40,184 nucleotides of DNA from JAVRLS01 sp031961205 (GCA_031961205.1 JAVRLS010000005.1:1-40184); one strand, 5' to 3'. Positions 9,411 through 18,179 are shown, numbered from the stretch's first letter. Notes: a model not told the origin generated them from the sequence alone. Numbers and translations are program-made.

Positions 9411-10199
9411 CTATTTCCTTTTTTTATAAACATAGTTAAAAGAAGCGGGCACACCAAGTATAATTATTATTGAAATAATGAGATATTCATAAGAATGGGC
9501 CGGTACTTCATTATAGTAGGGCCATGCGCCATAAAGCCTCATGATGTTCAGTTTTATAAGGCCGAACCACGGGATGTTCCCGAAGGCTATCCCTACAATA
9601 CTCGAATTTGAAACGGGTGGATATCCGAATATATTCTGGTCCGCTGCAACATAGGCATCGTATTTCTTTTCAAAGAACGGGGATGTGGCAAGATTATGAT
9701 CTCCGACCGTGATAAAGCCGCTTTCATTTTTCATGCCGGTGATATTTACAAATAAATTTCTTCCATTATAACCGCAGTCGTAAATGATGATATAATCTTC
9801 GTTTATTTTTATCCACTTTTGCCCTTCATAATCCCTGATTTCGGGAGTTCCGTTCTCCCAGTAGAGGAAGAACATTGCACGGTGTATTATCGTCTGTCCA
9901 TCTGGACTCCTGTACAGTATCACATTTCCATATTCTCCATATGTCCTGTATCCGGTTTCCCTGCCCTTAACGTAAGTTATGACATTTTTATATGGTGAGT
10001 CGGTTTTTTTAATGAAAATTATGCTTCCCGCCACTATCGTTCCATATTCCCATGTGGTTGAATGTTCCATGCTTTCGGATTCCACGACGGATGCTGGAGG
10101 CCACACACCTGAATAAACTGACAGTGCTATAAGGATCATAATGACTGCCAGCACAAACAGCATGCTTGCATTTTTAAGAGCCCACTTCCGGATATCCAT
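9411..10199 (-). CDS. Signal peptidase I, archaeal/ER (Sec11) type
   Basis: A 262-residue membrane peptidase that cleaves signal peptides from secreted proteins. An N-terminal transmembrane segment (about 12-30) precedes box B with the catalytic serine in ESESMEHS (S43). Box D carries His rather than Lys (IIHRAM, H106), as in archaeal and ER enzymes. Box E reads VGDHNLATS (D167), and a second transmembrane span lies near 232-252. The stretch between about 110 and 160 is longer than in minimal Sec11 proteins. The catalytic Ser-His-Asp set is therefore complete. It is convergent with the peroxiredoxin gene. Upstream, the minus strand holds a TTTAAAATA element about 30 nt from the start. Confidence 0.85.
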   Translation of the reverse strand: MDIRKWALKNASMLFVLAVIMILIALSVYSGVWPPASVVESESMEHSTTWEYGTIVAGSIIFIKKTDSPYKNVITYVKGRETGYRTYGEYGNVILYRSPDGQTIIHRAMFFLYWENGTPEIRDYEGQKWIKINEDYIIIYDCGYNGRNLFVNITGMKNESGFITVGDHNLATSPFFEKKYDAYVAADQNIFGYPPVSNSSIVGIAFGNIPWFGLIKLNIMRLYGAWPYYNEVPAHSYEYLIISIIIILGVPASFNYVYKKRK

Positions 10200-10273
10200 T
10201 TCCTGAGAAAAGTGAATCGTGGTATTTTAAATGTTAGCAAAAAATTTAAAAATGGTGAAATTATGATATGCTT

Positions 10274-10591
10274 TCACAGTACCAGGTATATCCATCCTTC
10301 TGCCTGTTTCCTTGCAATTTCAACAAAACTCGCAGGAACAGAAGTTACTCCGGGAACAAGATCTGCATCGGTGAGATTCCTTTCCTTCATTGCAACTCCG
10401 CACGCCACAACCTTGACTTTTTTCATCCCGAGTGCCGGTGAAATCACGCCTTTCTCTATAACCGCAGATATTCCGCTTTCAAGGTACACAACTTCTATCG
10501 CTTCAACATCGTCCAACTTTGACATATTTGTTGCTGCTATTATAGATATGGGAATTTTATATTCCTCTGCCACTTCAAATATTATTTTCAT
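10274..10591 (-). CDS. DsrE/DsrF-like small sulfur-relay-type protein
   Basis: A 105-residue protein resembling the DsrE/DsrF/YchN-like fold. The single conserved cysteine lies in KVKVVACGVAMKER (C64), preceded by a helix-strand pattern and followed by VPGVTSVPASFVEIARKQAEGW, a typical C-terminal helix. Family members carry persulfide sulfur or act in sulfur-redox handling; the direct role here is unknown. The N-terminus appears shorter than some relatives, lacking a long lead strand. A TATA-like TATTTAAAT at 10612-10620 lies about 26 nt before the ATG, consistent with a leaderless transcript. It has no co-directional neighbour in close range. Confidence 0.75.
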   Translation of the reverse strand: MKIIFEVAEEYKIPISIIAATNMSKLDDVEAIEVVYLESGISAVIEKGVISPALGMKKVKVVACGVAMKERNLTDADLVPGVTSVPASFVEIARKQAEGWIYLVL

Positions 10592-10685
10592 AGATAGGAA
10601 TTATTTTCATGTATTTAAATTATTGCATGATATCAATATAATAATAAAAATAAATACTATGAAATTTTTTAATATATTTATATTT

Positions 10686-11049
10686 ATGCTGTATTTATTA
10701 ATAAAATATTTAAGATTATTTTGTGTATCCCTGCGAGGAATTGAAAACCGGCGAAAAAACAATTATGGATTTGTCAAACAAAATTGGAATTTCCAAATCT
10801 GCGATGTCAAGGCATTTAAAGAACATGAAAATACTGAATATTGTTAAACTTAAAGGTTCAGGAAGCGGTAAAAGCCCGTATAAGTACAGTTTAACATTTT
10901 TTGTAAAAAAATTTTAAGTTTTTTATCACATAAATGGGTTTATTACAGGAAGGAAAGAAATCATCAAGGATATTGAACGCCGATTAACGGGCATCAATAT
11001 CTGGAATTTAGATGCACATTATGGTTTGAAACAAAAAGATATAATTTGA
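10686..11049 (+). pseudogene. Broken winged-helix transcriptional regulator (frameshift and in-frame stop)
   Basis: The intact piece starts at GTG 10723 and encodes 64 residues with a clear helix-turn-helix (MDLSNKIGISKSAMSRHLKN) and a short wing (VKLKGSGSGKSPYKYSL). Two signs suggest a longer ancestor. Upstream, the +2-shifted frame from ATG 10686 reads MLYLLIKYLRLF, which would join the HTH naturally if one T were removed from the TTTT at 10719-10722. Downstream, after TAA 10915-10917, the same frame continues as protein-like sequence (GRKEIIKDIERRLTGINIWN) to TGA 11047-11049. The restored product would be about 120 residues. Alternatively the 64-residue form is a real small regulator. The 3' end abuts the aconitase promoter, so it may once have controlled that gene; this is inference. 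Confidence 0.5.
11038..11047 (+). promoter_or_regulatory. TATA element of the aconitase gene
   Basis: GATATAATTT is centred about 25 nt before ATG 11067. This spacing argues that translation starts at 11067, with a leaderless mRNA, rather than at the upstream in-frame TTG at 11046, which would lie inside the promoter. Confidence 0.55.
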
Positions 11050-11066
11050 AAGTTGCATATACATCT

Positions 11067-13706
11067 ATGCAAAATCAAAAGTTGAAAAGTTTTGATGCGG
11101 GTGGGAAGAAGTACTATTACTATCCCATATCCATTGCGGGCAACGAGGAAAAAATAAAGAGACTGCCAAGATCGCTCAGGATAATACTCGAATCGATGAT
11201 AAGAAATCTGGACAATAAAAGCATAACGGATGAAGATATAAATGCAATTTTAAACTGGAATCCCGGGGATGTTAAGGATGAGGAGATCCGGTTCAAGGTA
11301 TCAAGGGTGGTTATGCAGGATTTTACCGGTGTGCCTGCAGTTGTCGACCTTGCCTCCATGAGAGATACCGTAAAGAAGCTTGGCGGAGATCCTGAATTGA
11401 TAAATCCGGATGTACCTGTGGACCTTGTTATAGACCATTCCATTCAGGTTGATTACTACGGGGAATCCTTTGCTATTGAAAAAAACGAGGATCTCGAGTT
11501 TTCAAGGAACAGTGAAAGATACAAATTTTTGAAATGGGCACAGAGTGCATTCAAGAATTTTAGAGTCATACCGCCAGGAACCGGGATAATACACCAGGTC
11601 AACCTTGAATACCTGGCGAGTGTAGTTCATGAAAATGAAAAGGATGGCAAGAATTACGCATTTTTTGATACCCTTGTGGGAACTGATTCGCATACAGTAA
11701 TGATCAACGGGATAGGCGTACTTGGATGGGGTGTTGGTGGAATTGAGGCCGAAGCTGCACTTCTTGGGCAGCCTATAACGATATCATTGCCTGAAGTTAT
11801 AGGCGTGAGACTTCATGGAGAGATGAAACCTGGTGTAACTGCTACCGATCTTGTGCTAACAATAACAGAACTCCTCAGAAAGAGGAAAGTTGTCGATAAG
11901 TTTATTGAGTTTTTCGGTCCTGCAGTTAAATCTCTTTCTGTTCCGGAGAGAGCAACCATATCAAATATGTGCCCGGAATACGGTGCCACACTTGCACTAT
12001 TCCCGATAGATGAACAGACACTTGAATACCTCAGAATGACTGGCAGAACGGAAGATCATATCGCAATGATAAAGAAATACCTCGAGCTTCAGGATCTTTT
12101 TGGTGATGAACAGGATATCGAATATTCAGATGTTATAGATTTTGATCTTTCAAGCGTGAATATAAGCGTTTCCGGCCCAAAACTTCCGCAACAGAGGACG
12201 GATATCGACCATATAGAAGATTCATTTCTTGATTATATAAGCCAGGAAACTGGAAACCGCCAGGTATCACTTAAAAGTGTTCCTGTTACCATTAAGGGAA
12301 ACAGGGAAACTTTACATGACGGAGACATAGTGATAGCAGCACTTACAAGCTGTACAAATACAAGCAATCCTTACGTAATGATAGCCAGCGGCCTGGTTGC
12401 AAAGAAAGCTTATGAACTCGGATTAAAGGTCAATCCAAAGGTAAAGACAAGCCTGGCTCCGGGATCAAGGGTGGTTACTGACTATCTTCATGAATCTGGA
12501 CTCCTGTCATATCTTGAGAAACTTGGATTTTACCTTGTGGGATACGGATGCACAACATGCATAGGAAACAGCGGCCCACTTGATCCTGAACTGGATGAGG
12601 CTATAATAAAAAATAATATAAGCACTGTATCTGTACTTTCAGGAAACAGGAACTTTGAGGCAAGGATCCACAGGGACGTAAAAGCGAATTACCTGATGTC
12701 CCCGCCCATGGTCGTGGCCCTGGCAATCGCTGGCAACATAACGATAAATCTGGAAAAAGATCCTATAGGAAACGGAAAAAACGGACCGGTTTACCTTAAG
12801 GATATATGGCCTTCAAGGAACGAGATCTCTGAGTATACGAATAAATACGTTAAGAAGGAGATGTTTGAAAAAAGGTATGGAAAGATAGAAAACAAGAGGT
12901 GGGATGCCCTTCAATATCCGAAAACCCCCGTATATGAATGGGAGGACGATAGCACTTACATAAGAAATCCACCGTTTTTTGATAATTTCAAACTCGAGGA
13001 GCTTGCTTCAGATTTTAAAATAAAGGGCGCATTTCCACTTCTCCTGCTTGGAGATGCAGTTACGACGGATCATATCTCGCCGGCCGGATCAATACCAAAG
13101 GACAGCCCGGCAGGAAAATACCTGATGGATCATGGCGTAAAGCCAGAAGATTTCAACTCATACGGGTCAAGGCGCGGGAACCACGAAGTCATGATGAGGG
13201 GAACATTCGCAAATGTCAGGATAAGAAACCTGATGGTCAGCAGGGAAGGAGGCTACACTATTTATGTTCCTGATGGGAAGGAAACAAGCGTTTATGAAGC
13301 AGCTATGAAGTACAGGAACAGCAACGTGCCCCTTGTGGTTCTTGCAGGGAGGGAGTACGGAACAGGAAGCTCCAGGGACTGGGCAGCAAAAGGGACTTAC
13401 CTCCTTGGAATAAGGGCAGTGGTTGCAAAAAGTTTCGAAAGGATACACAGGAGCAACCTTATCGGGATGGGTGTCATTCCAATGGAATATGAAAACATAA
13501 ACCCCCAGGACATAGACTTCCACAAAAAGATCGATATAACATTCTCTTCAGTAAGCCCGGGGTCAAAAGCCATCATGAATTATACAGACAGGAACGGCGA
13601 AACCCACTCTACAGAACTCAGGATAAGGATTGATACAATAGCCGAGGAAGAATACATAAGAAATGGCGGAATACTGCAGTTTGCATTGAGGAAACTCATG
13701 GCATGA
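11067..13706 (+). CDS. acnA: Aconitate hydratase (AcnA/IRP1 family)
   Basis: An 879-residue aconitase that interconverts citrate and isocitrate in the TCA cycle using a [4Fe-4S] cluster. Diagnostic segments include GTDSHTVMINGIGVLGWGVG, the first cluster cysteine in LTSCTNTSNP and the other two in YGCTTCIGNSGP. The C-terminal swivel domain has SYGSRRGNHEVMMRGTFAN and the GREYGTGSSRDWAAKG substrate-binding loop. Length and order match the monomeric AcnA/IRP type rather than two-subunit isopropylmalate isomerase. I choose ATG 11067 because a TATA box is correctly spaced for it; an in-frame TTG at 11046 would add seven residues. A hairpin with a T-rich tail lies at the stop, so it is probably monocistronic and separated from glnA. 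Confidence 0.96.
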   Translation: MQNQKLKSFDAGGKKYYYYPISIAGNEEKIKRLPRSLRIILESMIRNLDNKSITDEDINAILNWNPGDVKDEEIRFKVSRVVMQDFTGVPAVVDLASMRDTVKKLGGDPELINPDVPVDLVIDHSIQVDYYGESFAIEKNEDLEFSRNSERYKFLKWAQSAFKNFRVIPPGTGIIHQVNLEYLASVVHENEKDGKNYAFFDTLVGTDSHTVMINGIGVLGWGVGGIEAEAALLGQPITISLPEVIGVRLHGEMKPGVTATDLVLTITELLRKRKVVDKFIEFFGPAVKSLSVPERATISNMCPEYGATLALFPIDEQTLEYLRMTGRTEDHIAMIKKYLELQDLFGDEQDIEYSDVIDFDLSSVNISVSGPKLPQQRTDIDHIEDSFLDYISQETGNRQVSLKSVPVTIKGNRETLHDGDIVIAALTSCTNTSNPYVMIASGLVAKKAYELGLKVNPKVKTSLAPGSRVVTDYLHESGLLSYLEKLGFYLVGYGCTTCIGNSGPLDPELDEAIIKNNISTVSVLSGNRNFEARIHRDVKANYLMSPPMVVALAIAGNITINLEKDPIGNGKNGPVYLKDIWPSRNEISEYTNKYVKKEMFEKRYGKIENKRWDALQYPKTPVYEWEDDSTYIRNPPFFDNFKLEELASDFKIKGAFPLLLLGDAVTTDHISPAGSIPKDSPAGKYLMDHGVKPEDFNSYGSRRGNHEVMMRGTFANVRIRNLMVSREGGYTIYVPDGKETSVYEAAMKYRNSNVPLVVLAGREYGTGSSRDWAAKGTYLLGIRAVVAKSFERIHRSNLIGMGVIPMEYENINPQDIDFHKKIDITFSSVSPGSKAIMNYTDRNGETHSTELRIRIDTIAEEEYIRNGGILQFALRKLMA

Positions 13707-13740
13707 TAGTTAATAGCCATGAATTTTATTTTTTATTCAA
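13696..13740 (+). terminator. Hairpin plus T-rich tail at the end of the aconitase gene
   Basis: TCATGGC at 13696-13702 pairs perfectly with GCCATGA at 13716-13722 around a 13-base loop, overlapping the stop codon. It is followed by a T-rich tract to about 13740. The T tract alone could terminate archaeal transcription; the hairpin may add to it or stabilise the 3' end. Confidence 0.4.
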
Positions 13741-13803
13741 TCTAAAAAAATTTTGTCGGTGAAAATAAGGAAAAGAATAAATCATACTTATTTATGCAAT
13801 TTC

Positions 13804-15138
13804 ATGGAAGATAAAATTAAGGAGACTCTTGCAAGGATTGAAAATGATAGGGTTGAATTTCTTCAGATGCAGTTCACAGATATTATAGGAAATGTCAAGA
13901 GTTTGACTATCCCGAAGAACAGATTTGAAAGCGTTCTTACAGAAGGTGTAGTTTTTGACGGCAGTTCTGTTGCTGGCTATGCACAGATTGAAGAATCCGA
14001 TATGAGGGCCCATCCGGATCTACGAACTTATACGCTGCTTCCGGATGAAATCAGCAAAAGCCGTGTTGCCCGCTTTATTTGCGATATATATACACCGGAC
14101 ATGAAGCGGTTTATGGGTGATCCAAGATATGCGCTTGAAAGGATTCTTGAAAATGTCCAGAAGGATGGCAATGAATTTTTTGTTGGCCCGGAGTTTGAAT
14201 TTTTCCTGTTCAAGAGAGATTCTTCAGGCAGGCCCACCACAGATCCAAGCGATTACGGCGGGTATTTCGATAACACCCCGAAAGATGCTGCAAGCGAAAT
14301 AAGGCAGGAGATCGTAAGGGAACTCTATGATCTGGGATATTCTCCAGAAGCGGCTCACCATGAGGTTGCGTACGGGCAACAGGAAATAGATCTCAGGTAC
14401 GCTCCTGCTCTCAGAATGGCTGACCAGATTGTCATGCTGAAAAGCATAATAAAGAATATAGCTGAGAAATTCGGGCTGTACGCCTCTTTCATGCCAAAAC
14501 CGATAAATGGCGTGAATGGTTCTGGAATGCACATACATCAGAGCATAATGGCTACAGATGAGAAGGTGAACATGTTTTATGATGAAAAGTCAAAATACGG
14601 ACTGAGTGAATACGCAATGCACTATCTTGGCGGTCTTTTGTCGCATATAAACGAGGCATCTGCGATCCTTGCCTCGACAGTGAATTCATACAAGAGACTG
14701 ATTCCGGGATACGAGGCTCCGGTGTATATTTCATGGGCAAACAAGAACCGGTCAGCTCTCGTCAGGATACCCGCGGGCGAAAGAAACAGAAAACGCATGG
14801 AACTCAGATGCCCTGATCCATCCGGAAACCCTTATCTTCAATTCACTGCAGTCCTTGCAATGGGGCTTGACGGAATTGCTCATAAAACTGAGGCACCAGA
14901 ACCGGTAGAAAAAGACATATTCCATATGACACAGGAAGAAAGGGAAGAAAACGGCATTCAGTCAATGCCTGAGAGTCTCGGGGAGGCCCTGCATCATTTC
15001 AGAAACAGCAAGCTCATTAAAAATACACTCGGTGATCACATCTACGAAAATTATATAACTGTTAAACAGCGCGAATGGGATGCTTTCCGATCCTATGTAA
15101 CGGACTGGGACATATCCAGGTATCTGCCTGTTCTCTGA
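13804..15138 (+). CDS. glnA: Glutamine synthetase, type I
   Basis: A 444-residue class I glutamine synthetase forming glutamine from glutamate, ammonia and ATP. The N-terminal beta-grasp holds LQMQFTDIIGNVKSLTIP and VFDGSSVAGYAQIEESDM, the latch region. The catalytic barrel has GPEFEFFLF, AHHEVAYGQQEIDLRY, NGSGMHIHQS, the arginine-rich NRSALVRIP and ELRCPDPSGNPYL. The insert and adenylylation loop of the type I-beta enzymes are not apparent, so it looks like the I-alpha/archaeal form. ATG 13804 is chosen over an upstream TTG at 13753, because family members begin close to the EDKIKETLARI helix. No P-II or ammonium transporter gene is adjacent. Confidence 0.95.
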   Translation: MEDKIKETLARIENDRVEFLQMQFTDIIGNVKSLTIPKNRFESVLTEGVVFDGSSVAGYAQIEESDMRAHPDLRTYTLLPDEISKSRVARFICDIYTPDMKRFMGDPRYALERILENVQKDGNEFFVGPEFEFFLFKRDSSGRPTTDPSDYGGYFDNTPKDAASEIRQEIVRELYDLGYSPEAAHHEVAYGQQEIDLRYAPALRMADQIVMLKSIIKNIAEKFGLYASFMPKPINGVNGSGMHIHQSIMATDEKVNMFYDEKSKYGLSEYAMHYLGGLLSHINEASAILASTVNSYKRLIPGYEAPVYISWANKNRSALVRIPAGERNRKRMELRCPDPSGNPYLQFTAVLAMGLDGIAHKTEAPEPVEKDIFHMTQEEREENGIQSMPESLGEALHHFRNSKLIKNTLGDHIYENYITVKQREWDAFRSYVTDWDISRYLPVL

Positions 15139-15242
15139 ATTTTATAAATACATTCATTTTTATGTTCCGTGCGGGCATATTTTTTCCTGATGTGTTATGA
15201 AGCAAATAATTCTTGCAGAATAATATTTTGCCTGCGCGAATA

Positions 15243-15390
15243 TTTATATAAAACAAAATCGTTAGAACGATGATGGGATTGTTGCGAAATTCTGACAAAT
15301 GAGGCATGACCCGGTCCTTCTACGTTAAGGCCCTGGCCGGATGCCGTGGAATGATCGATCCCAGAGCAATGGAATGAAGAGGATGTTGGA
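15243..15390 (+). promoter_or_regulatory. Promoter and possible structured leader of the thiolase gene
   Basis: A strong TATA element (TTTATATAAA, 15243-15252) sits about 140 nt before the thiolase ATG. That implies a 5' leader of roughly 115 nt, unusual in this window where most genes look leaderless. The leader can fold: GGCAT 15303-15307 with ATGCC 15341-15345, CCGG 15311-15314 with CCGG 15337-15340, and CCTT 15316-15319 with AAGG 15327-15330. A Shine-Dalgarno GAGGAT lies at 15379-15384, six bases before the ATG. It could be a regulatory leader or a separate small RNA; no riboswitch class was recognised. Confidence 0.4.
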
Positions 15391-16563
15391 ATGAATAAAG
15401 CTGCTATTATAGGATACGGAATATCTAAATTTGGAAAGAGAACTGACGCTTCCATGTATGATCTCATCTGGGAGGCGGGAAATGAGGCCATCAAGATGAG
15501 TGGCGTGGATAAGAATGAAATAGAGAACCTTGTGGTTTCGAACATGGGTATGTGGAGTTCTGAGGAACTTCCGGCTGTTGTGGCAGGAGAAGCCCTTGGT
15601 ATAAAGAATGCAGGAAACATGCGGGTGGAAGCCGCATGTGCAAGCGGAAGTTCTGCAATTGCAACTGCAAATGACATGATAGTCTCCGGCAGGTCCAAAA
15701 TAGTGATGGTTGTCGGCATCGAAAAAATGAATGAGGTGAATTCGGAAACGGCCATTGAGCTGATAGGAAGAGCTGGAAATTTCCTCTGGGAATACGAAAT
15801 GTTTGGGCTTACTTTTCCGGGATATTATGCACTTTATGCGTCGGCATATATGAACAGGTACAGTGCAAGGGAAGAGGACCTTGCTCTTGTTTCGGTCAAA
15901 AATCACCATTATGCTTCCATGAACCCGATTGCACATTTCAGGAACGAAATAAAGGTTGAGGATGTCCTGAAGAGCAGGTATGTTGCATGGCCCCTGAAGC
16001 TGTATGATTCATCGCCCATCAGCGACGGTGCTGCTGCACTTATAATTGTTTCAGGAGACATAGCTCGAAACTATACGGATTCCCCTGTGTTCATTGAGGG
16101 TATAGGATCGAACCTTGGAACTTCTAATCTGAGCAAGAGAGATGATTTCACGGGAATAGAAGCTGCATCAATGGCGGCAGGCAAGGCTTACAGGATGGCT
16201 GGAATAGACCGCGATAGGCCGTGGAAGCAACTGGATGGTGCAGATGTACACGATTGCTTTTCCATTGCTGAAATTATGGCCTATGAAGATCTCAACTTCT
16301 GTGAAAAGGGGGGTGCTTCGGGCATGCTCAGGGATGGGGAAACCTATATAGGCGGAAAGATTCCTGTAAACCCGGACGGCGGCCTTATATCAAAGGGACA
16401 CCCGATAGGGGCAACCGGGGTTGCAATGGCGGTCGAAGCATCCAAGCAACTCCTGAGAAAAGCCGAAAATGGAAGGCAGGTAGATGTTAAAAATGGAAAA
16501 TTTTTGACTCATAACGTAGGTGGTACAGGGCATTATGCCTATGTTACAGTTTATGGTATTTGA
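15391..16563 (+). CDS. Thiolase-family acetyl-CoA acetyltransferase (archaeal, DUF35-paired)
   Basis: A 390-residue thiolase. The nucleophilic cysteine is in VEAACASGSSAI (C83), the catalytic His in SKGHPIGATG, and the C-terminal part reads HNVGGTGHYAYV instead of the cysteine-containing loop of bacterial biosynthetic thiolases, as in archaeal and SCP2-type enzymes. The gene for a DUF35 zinc-ribbon/OB protein follows after ten bases. In other archaea such pairs form a complex with HMG-CoA synthase, channelling acetoacetyl-CoA to mevalonate for isoprenoid lipids. HMG-CoA synthase is not adjacent here, so either it is elsewhere or the pair serves another acyl-CoA reaction. The ATG is supported by GAGGAT six bases upstream. 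Confidence 0.88.
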   Translation: MNKAAIIGYGISKFGKRTDASMYDLIWEAGNEAIKMSGVDKNEIENLVVSNMGMWSSEELPAVVAGEALGIKNAGNMRVEAACASGSSAIATANDMIVSGRSKIVMVVGIEKMNEVNSETAIELIGRAGNFLWEYEMFGLTFPGYYALYASAYMNRYSAREEDLALVSVKNHHYASMNPIAHFRNEIKVEDVLKSRYVAWPLKLYDSSPISDGAAALIIVSGDIARNYTDSPVFIEGIGSNLGTSNLSKRDDFTGIEAASMAAGKAYRMAGIDRDRPWKQLDGADVHDCFSIAEIMAYEDLNFCEKGGASGMLRDGETYIGGKIPVNPDGGLISKGHPIGATGVAMAVEASKQLLRKAENGRQVDVKNGKFLTHNVGGTGHYAYVTVYGI

Positions 16564-16573
16564 GGTGGAAAAA

Positions 16574-17041
16574 ATGACGGATATTATCAAAAATGATGAA
16601 AAAACAAACATGCCATATCTGGATGATCTGAGGCAGCTGACAATAAGATATAAGGTTCCTGTGAAATATATTGAAAAATTTTATAAGGGTTTGGAAGATG
16701 GAAAGATTTACGGGACAAGATGCCCCGTATGTGGAAAGAAGTATTTTCCACCGGAGGCATGGTGTTCTTCATGCGGTTACAGTGGCGAGATGGATTTTTA
16801 TGATCTTAACCGCGAAGGCACTCTGCTGACCTTTACCGTTATATACGCCAAGCCTGCATCTTTCTCAAAGTTTGATAACTACATCGTTGGAATAGCCCAT
16901 CTGGAAAAAGAGGATTTGAACGTGCTGGCATGGATAGATGAAAAGGATGCCTCGAACGTAAAAGTTGGAATGAAGATAAGGCTTGAGGTTAGAGAACGGC
17001 CAACAGATGGAATCATGATATATACAATAGTAAAGTCATGA
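16574..17041 (+). CDS. DUF35 OB-fold/zinc-ribbon acyl-CoA-associated protein
   Basis: A 155-residue partner protein. An N-terminal helix is followed by a rubredoxin-like zinc ribbon CPVCGKKYFPPEAWCSSCG and an OB-fold (GTLLTFTVIYAKPASF, YIVGIAHLEKEDLNVLAW, VGMKIRLEV). DUF35 proteins bind CoA and bridge thiolase with HMG-CoA synthase in archaea. ATG 16574 is preceded by GAGGTGG at 16562-16568, which overlaps the thiolase stop codon and suggests coupled translation. An earlier in-frame ATG at 16520 lies inside the thiolase gene and lacks a comparable site. It is followed on the opposite strand by a convergent gene only seven bases away. Confidence 0.85.
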   Translation: MTDIIKNDEKTNMPYLDDLRQLTIRYKVPVKYIEKFYKGLEDGKIYGTRCPVCGKKYFPPEAWCSSCGYSGEMDFYDLNREGTLLTFTVIYAKPASFSKFDNYIVGIAHLEKEDLNVLAWIDEKDASNVKVGMKIRLEVRERPTDGIMIYTIVKS

Positions 17042-17048
17042 AATTTTT

Positions 17049-17564
17049 TTAAATGCTATCCATAAACTTTTTTTTCTGCCTTTTTTTCTCCCGCCTTATA
17101 ATGTAATAATGCAGAGCAATCAGAGCTATCCCTATTGGAAGGAGGACAAAACCCACAAATATTGTTGCAATAACATAATATGAAACAACCTGGTAATCAA
17201 TTTCAATGGTAACATTCGTTGTCCCTGTATTCTTCACGTGAAGGTACCACAACCCCTGCTGGTTTCCTATTATGCTTCCGGTGGTATTTCCATATCTATT
17301 GAACTCATTAATGTATTCCTTCCCCGAGGGAGATTGCATATATGCGGATAATGATGTTGTCGGACCGTTGAATATAATGTAAAATGATATATAATCTCCC
17401 GAAGATGCTTCCTTGCTCAAATTTATTGACTGGCCTGCATTAAGGTAATTCTGTGAATTTGAAGATCCCCGGGACACCTGGTAGGCTGAAAGAGTGAAAA
17501 GAACGATAGAAATCACAATTAGTACTATTCCAATTTTTTTAAAGATTCCGGTTTTTATTTGCAT
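17049..17564 (-). CDS. Small membrane protein with an external beta-rich domain (unknown function)
   Basis: A 171-residue protein that I do not recognise. A short basic N-terminus leads to a transmembrane segment (about 10-28). The central 110 residues are Ser/Asn/Thr/Gly-rich and look beta-stranded, with several Asn-x-Ser/Thr sites (such as NLS, NTT, NVT) that could be N-glycosylated outside. A second hydrophobic segment (about 128-152) precedes a strongly basic tail REKKRQKKK, presumably cytoplasmic. The middle (GLWYLHVKNTGTTNVTIEIDYQ) resembles a GOLD/emp24-like or C-terminal peptidase-associated beta-sandwich, but this is only an impression. It is convergent with the DUF35 gene and stands alone. 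Confidence 0.7.
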   Translation of the reverse strand: MQIKTGIFKKIGIVLIVISIVLFTLSAYQVSRGSSNSQNYLNAGQSINLSKEASSGDYISFYIIFNGPTTSLSAYMQSPSGKEYINEFNRYGNTTGSIIGNQQGLWYLHVKNTGTTNVTIEIDYQVVSYYVIATIFVGFVLLPIGIALIALHYYIIRREKKRQKKKFMDSI

Positions 17565-18179
17565 CTAGTTTAGTAAATTTTTATATGAATTTAACCTTTT
17601 ATGAATAATATCGTGTATATATTAAATTAATAATATATATTGTGCGATAACGACGGTTATAAACCTAGAATCATTTGCTTAAATTAGCGGCCGGATATTC
17701 AGGAGGGTTGCTAAAGTTATGAATTCTGTTAACTACATTAACGTCCATCTTTGGAAGCCATCATCCTTCAAGAAGATCGTTAACTTCCGTACAGAAGTAT
17801 AAATGACCCTGCCACTTACAGCTCACGTTTCAGGACTGCTTCTGATCGTTAAAGATCCGGCCTGGGTTTTAAGTTATTCCAGCGACAATATGTTCCATTT
17901 TCGTTTTACCGTTTTCCTGCACCACTGACTGAAGGGCTTATGATTACAGATGCGTTTTCATAAAAACTGTCATCATGTTTATAATCCAGCTCGCTAGTCC
18001 TTATACTGGCTTTAATTTAACAACCAGGGAACTTTTCTGCCAGTATCCTGTTTTTGTACTGGCGGTGCCTGATGAAAGTATAGATCTCGTTAAGTCGTTA
18101 GCAGGCCCGAACTGAATTGGTATGCCATAAACATTATATAGCGTTAGAAAATATCGCTTATACTAAAGAGAAATGGCTT
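17565..18179. other. Gene-poor stretch, possibly decayed coding sequence
   Basis: About 615 bases hold no convincing intact gene. Base composition after about 17690 is less AT-rich than neighbouring spacers, and a minus-strand frame around 17900-18110 gives protein-like pieces (RLNEIYTFIRHRQYKNRIL, ELDYKHDDSFYENASVI) broken by stops. An inverted repeat ATACTGGC 18003-18010 / GCCAGTAT 18039-18046 lies within. A decayed transposase or other dead gene is possible, but I could not match it to a family. The part up to 17640 is AT-rich and would carry the promoter of the minus-strand membrane-protein gene. Confidence 0.35.

Noticed and set aside
10212..10847. A 211-codon plus-strand frame antisense to the DsrE-like gene
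   Set aside because: Most of it mirrors the minus-strand DsrE-like gene; only the last part overlaps the broken winged-helix region, and that part is explained as the shifted N-terminus of that gene.
15270..15300. A possible C/D-box small RNA (ATGATGG followed by CTGA)
   Set aside because: Only one box pair is near consensus, and no terminal D box closes the RNA. It is kept only as a remark within the leader finding.
15195..15936. Long minus-strand frames (186 and 203 codons) opposite the thiolase gene
   Set aside because: They are antisense shadows of a well-supported thiolase gene, rich in Cys, His and Ser as typical for shadow frames.
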